A model generated the notes under the pieces. The model worked only from the letters and a program-made list of their open reading frames with translations. It made no database searches and was not told the DNA's origin. A program made the position numbers and the translations under genes. From positions 1-64,000 of the forward strand of contig JAYWHX010000168.1 in NCBI GenBank assembly GCA_043777375.1: a stretch of 64,000 nucleotides of DNA. The letters run 5' to 3'. The DNA comes from TH-plancto1 sp043777375 (GTDB lineage: Bacteria > Planctomycetota > Planctomycetia > Planctomycetales > Planctomycetaceae). This document shows positions 61,916 to 64,000 of this stretch, one piece after another. Every line of letters starts with the position of its first letter. Positions within the stretch are counted from its first letter, which is position 1.

Positions 61916-61948
61916 TCTGTCGCCTTTTTCTCCGAAAAAGGCGACAGA
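61916..61948. repeat. 15-bp-stem hairpin between convergent genes (family F11)
   Basis: TCTGTCGCCTTTTTC and GAAAAAGGCGACAGA are exact complements around TCC. It lies between the stops of the convergent DUF1080 and propeller-like genes and may end transcription from both sides. A degenerate relative is inside the element at 13116-13309. Confidence 0.75.
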
Positions 61949-61991
61949 CCAGTGCCGGACCCTCGCCGAAATGTCTCATTGACCCCGCAGT

Positions 61992-63218
61992 TCAGGATGC
62001 GACACTCAAACGCCGTCGAAACCGAATGAGTCGCAAGCTCCAAGGCAACGTTGCCGCCAGAAAAGTCTGCAACCATCGAGTCCAACTCCGGGTGGCGGGG
62101 ATTCGCCAAACCCGCAGCTGATCTCCTCCATCGACCAACCAGTGACCATCGCTCGAAACCTTGAAATGGTTCCCCAGCTCTCGCAGACGAACTCCAACAG
62201 GATGAATTGTCTGAGGAATAAATGGTTGCCATGAATTTTCGGTCTTGGATTCTCCGAGCGGAAAATTCCAGTCGGATAAAGTCTTGTAGACTCTCGCGAG
62301 AAGCGATCCCTTCGTCGGAGGAAAATGAAGCCTCAATTCACCAGACCTTTGACTAACAGGTTGAGTCATCGCATAGGCATAAGTTCGCGAGTCAATGAAT
62401 CGTCCATGTGCTAAGGGATCGCGTCGGGGGTCGCTCAGCTTTTCTCCGCGCGTGTCGAACGACCAGTATCGTCGGTCGGGTGCGGAGACTCCCGCCACCT
62501 TTGCCCGGTATCTCGCGAATAAACGTTCTCCGGTCCATGATTGAATATATTCGTACCTCCAATCGGGGATGTCGGGGATCAAATCTGACAAGACTTCGTG
62601 ATTGTCCGAGAGTGATCGAATCGACACGAATCGATTGTCACCTTCCCAGCGAACTGTGATGTATTGCTGACTGTCCGATGAGAACAATGTCTCTGGCTCA
62701 CATTGCCAGAGTATCTGACCGGTTGTCAGATCAACAATATGCCACTCGTCGAAGTACATCACAGCGAATCGTCCGTCAGCGCTGGCGTCGTCCACCTGAG
62801 AGGCAGGCAGATACGGGTAACGCGGCTTCCAGTCTTTTAGCGACACAACAAGGACTCCGCCGCCGAAGTTTTGTCCGTCAAGTAGTACCCAGTTCCCGTC
62901 GCCGGACAATTTCCCACGCCGGTACGGATCGGGAATCGAATGATCGGCGATCACTCGACCGGTCTCCACTTCACGAACGCGTAGCCGCGGTATTGATTCC
63001 TCGCCCGAAAGAAGGCTATCGATCGACACGATCCGTCCATCGCGTGTGATGCCGATGACGTCTATCGTTTCCAAATGTGCTGCGTAGATCCAAGTCGGTG
63101 GAATCGGGCGTGACCAGACAATTGATCCCGCGAAGACAGAGACCAGCAGCAAAATCAAATGCAGCCAGAGTCGGAGAATCCTTCGAGCTGGATCGGACGG
63201 AGGTGAGATGGCGTTCAT
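61992..63218 (-). CDS. membrane-anchored propeller-like protein of unknown function
   Basis: The 408-aa protein has one N-terminal membrane anchor (LWLHLILLLVSVFAGSIVW). It then shows a series of WD40/YVTN-like blades, each ending in a turn of the type VREVETGRVIADHSIP, DWKPRYPYLPASQVDDASAD, IVDLTTGQILWQCEPE and VSSDGHWLVDGGDQLRVWRI. A second hydrophobic stretch (WLQTFLAATLPWSLRLIRF) lies near the C-terminus. Conserved key residues are not evident, so I give no function. It converges on the DUF1080 gene and is separated from the partial gene upstream by about 115 bases. Confidence 0.75.
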   Translation of the reverse strand: MNAISPPSDPARRILRLWLHLILLLVSVFAGSIVWSRPIPPTWIYAAHLETIDVIGITRDGRIVSIDSLLSGEESIPRLRVREVETGRVIADHSIPDPYRRGKLSGDGNWVLLDGQNFGGGVLVVSLKDWKPRYPYLPASQVDDASADGRFAVMYFDEWHIVDLTTGQILWQCEPETLFSSDSQQYITVRWEGDNRFVSIRSLSDNHEVLSDLIPDIPDWRYEYIQSWTGERLFARYRAKVAGVSAPDRRYWSFDTRGEKLSDPRRDPLAHGRFIDSRTYAYAMTQPVSQRSGELRLHFPPTKGSLLARVYKTLSDWNFPLGESKTENSWQPFIPQTIHPVGVRLRELGNHFKVSSDGHWLVDGGDQLRVWRIPATRSWTRWLQTFLAATLPWSLRLIRFRRRLSVAS

Positions 63219-63333
63219 CCGTCACGTCCCAGAGTGGACTTCGGCGTCATGGTACTTGGAACCCCAGTGCCAATTAATATAGCCGCTATCACTCTTTCGA
63301 TGACCATCCGGCTCACGCCGGACGCTCGCCGGG

Positions 63334-64000
63334 TTATCTTGGGATGGTCGTTTCATTTCCGATCGCGACCGGCGGGCGGATGGTTTCGAGGCTGACGGGG
63401 TCGCCGGTGATTTCGCCGAGGCGTTTCTTTTCCTCAATGTAGCTTTGAGCGGTGACTTGTAGCAGGGCGTCCGCGCTGCCCGCGATCACGCCATCGAGCT
63501 TGGCGGCCATCTGTTCGACCCAACCGGGTTGAGTCGTCATGGCCAGCTGCATCATCCGGATGAACAGGCTGATCTCTTCGAAGTTCTTGTCGGTGATTTT
63601 ATTGCTGATCGGGGCCATCGCTTTGGCGACGGTCTCGACGGTTTGAGACGGAAACGAGACAAACATGTCGGCGTTGTGCGTCACGATCTGCTGGCCTTCG
63701 GCGTTCACTTCGAACACGGTCCGCACATGCATGATCGCTCGGGCACTGATCGGTTTGCTGAGAACGGGACTTTGAAACATTCCGCTGCAATGGATCAGGC
63801 AATCGGTCGGCGTCCGTGACAGGATCGTGATGACCCCCACGGTGCCGTCCTTGGCGTCGGCTTCGTACTCGTACTCGCCCGTCTGGAACATTTGTAGCTT
63901 CGAGACACCCATTGCTCGCCACAGGCTGACGGCCACATCGGGGTGATCCGCAAAGTAGCGGTAGACGCGGTGGTCGACCTGGCTGCGGATCGTCGGCAGT
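63334..64000 (-). CDS. planctomycete conserved hypothetical protein, 5' end outside the window
   Basis: The frame is open to the window edge; at least 221 C-terminal residues are present. The visible part starts LPTIRSQVDHRVYRYFADHP, then DVAVSLWRAMGVSKLQMFQT and GEYEYEADAKDGTVGVITIL. MFVSFPSQTVETVAKAMAPI and FEEISLFIRMMQLAMTTQPG follow. I recognise it as a family common in planctomycetes with no assigned function. A possible GTG at 63936 is not the start, because the upstream codons match the family. No membrane segment is visible in the part seen. Confidence 0.8.
   Translation of the reverse strand, partial: LPTIRSQVDHRVYRYFADHPDVAVSLWRAMGVSKLQMFQTGEYEYEADAKDGTVGVITILSRTPTDCLIHCSGMFQSPVLSKPISARAIMHVRTVFEVNAEGQQIVTHNADMFVSFPSQTVETVAKAMAPISNKITDKNFEEISLFIRMMQLAMTTQPGWVEQMAAKLDGVIAGSADALLQVTAQSYIEEKKRLGEITGDPVSLETIRPPVAIGNETTIPR

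Noticed and set aside
1..64000. tRNA genes
   Set aside because: I looked for the GGTTCGAATCC-type T-loop with a matching cloverleaf and found none I could support.

Overview
The window comes from a planctomycete chromosome. The evidence is a set of families typical of that phylum: DUF1559 prepilin-like proteins, giant secreted ThuA/cytochrome-c proteins, a PSCyt1-type cytochrome domain, DUF1080, DUF6800, a LEPR-XLL-like surface protein with GEVED and RTX parts, and an ECF sigma factor with a long membrane-anchored extension. Base composition is moderately GC-rich. I saw no rRNA, tRNA, CRISPR array or prophage.

Layout. 1-1.7 kb: REP-like hairpins around a REP-associated tyrosine transposase (RAYT). 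1.6-13 kb: a DUF58 protein, a haem-motif secreted protein, an OafA-type acyltransferase, the extended ECF sigma factor, a LamG/pectate-lyase-like protein and an isolated GspF paralogue. 13.6-35 kb, all minus strand: the main system, a type II secretion / type IV pilus-like cluster. In transcription order it holds a GspE/PilB ATPase, PilT, a second GspE/PilB ATPase, GspF, a G-like pseudopilin, a further pseudopilin, then H-, I-, J- and K-like pseudopilins and a DUF1559 prepilin. The ORFs from the second pseudopilin to the J-like one are translationally coupled (4-base or 1-base overlaps). The order E-F-G-(x)-H-I-J-K matches classical T2SS operons, but the H, I, J and K equivalents are much larger than usual and carry EF-hand/dockerin-like calcium-loop motifs. 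No secretin, prepilin peptidase, GspL/M or PilM/N/O is present, so these must lie elsewhere. 35.4-39.7 kb: a 1458-aa tandem-repeat surface protein.

39.7-41.1 kb is a gene graveyard in which REP-like elements interrupt an SPFH-type gene start and another small gene. 41-51.9 kb holds housekeeping and accessory genes: bestrophin-like, ArfB, 5-formyl-THF cyclo-ligase, DUF6800, a haem-binding sensor histidine kinase, a truncated pseudogene, a small cytochrome protein, a Pro-rich secreted protein, IMP dehydrogenase and an alkyltransferase-like protein. 52-64 kb holds a 2228-aa ThuA/LamG/propeller/pentahaem protein, a formylglycine-enzyme-like protein, an amidohydrolase, a DUF1080 protein, a membrane-anchored propeller-like protein and a gene cut by the window edge.

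The second theme is repeats. Intergenic DNA carries about ten families of imperfect palindromes or inverted repeats. Three of them share a GGGTGGC head and could be substrates of the local RAYT. One family has inserted in frame into the leader peptides of two pseudopilins.
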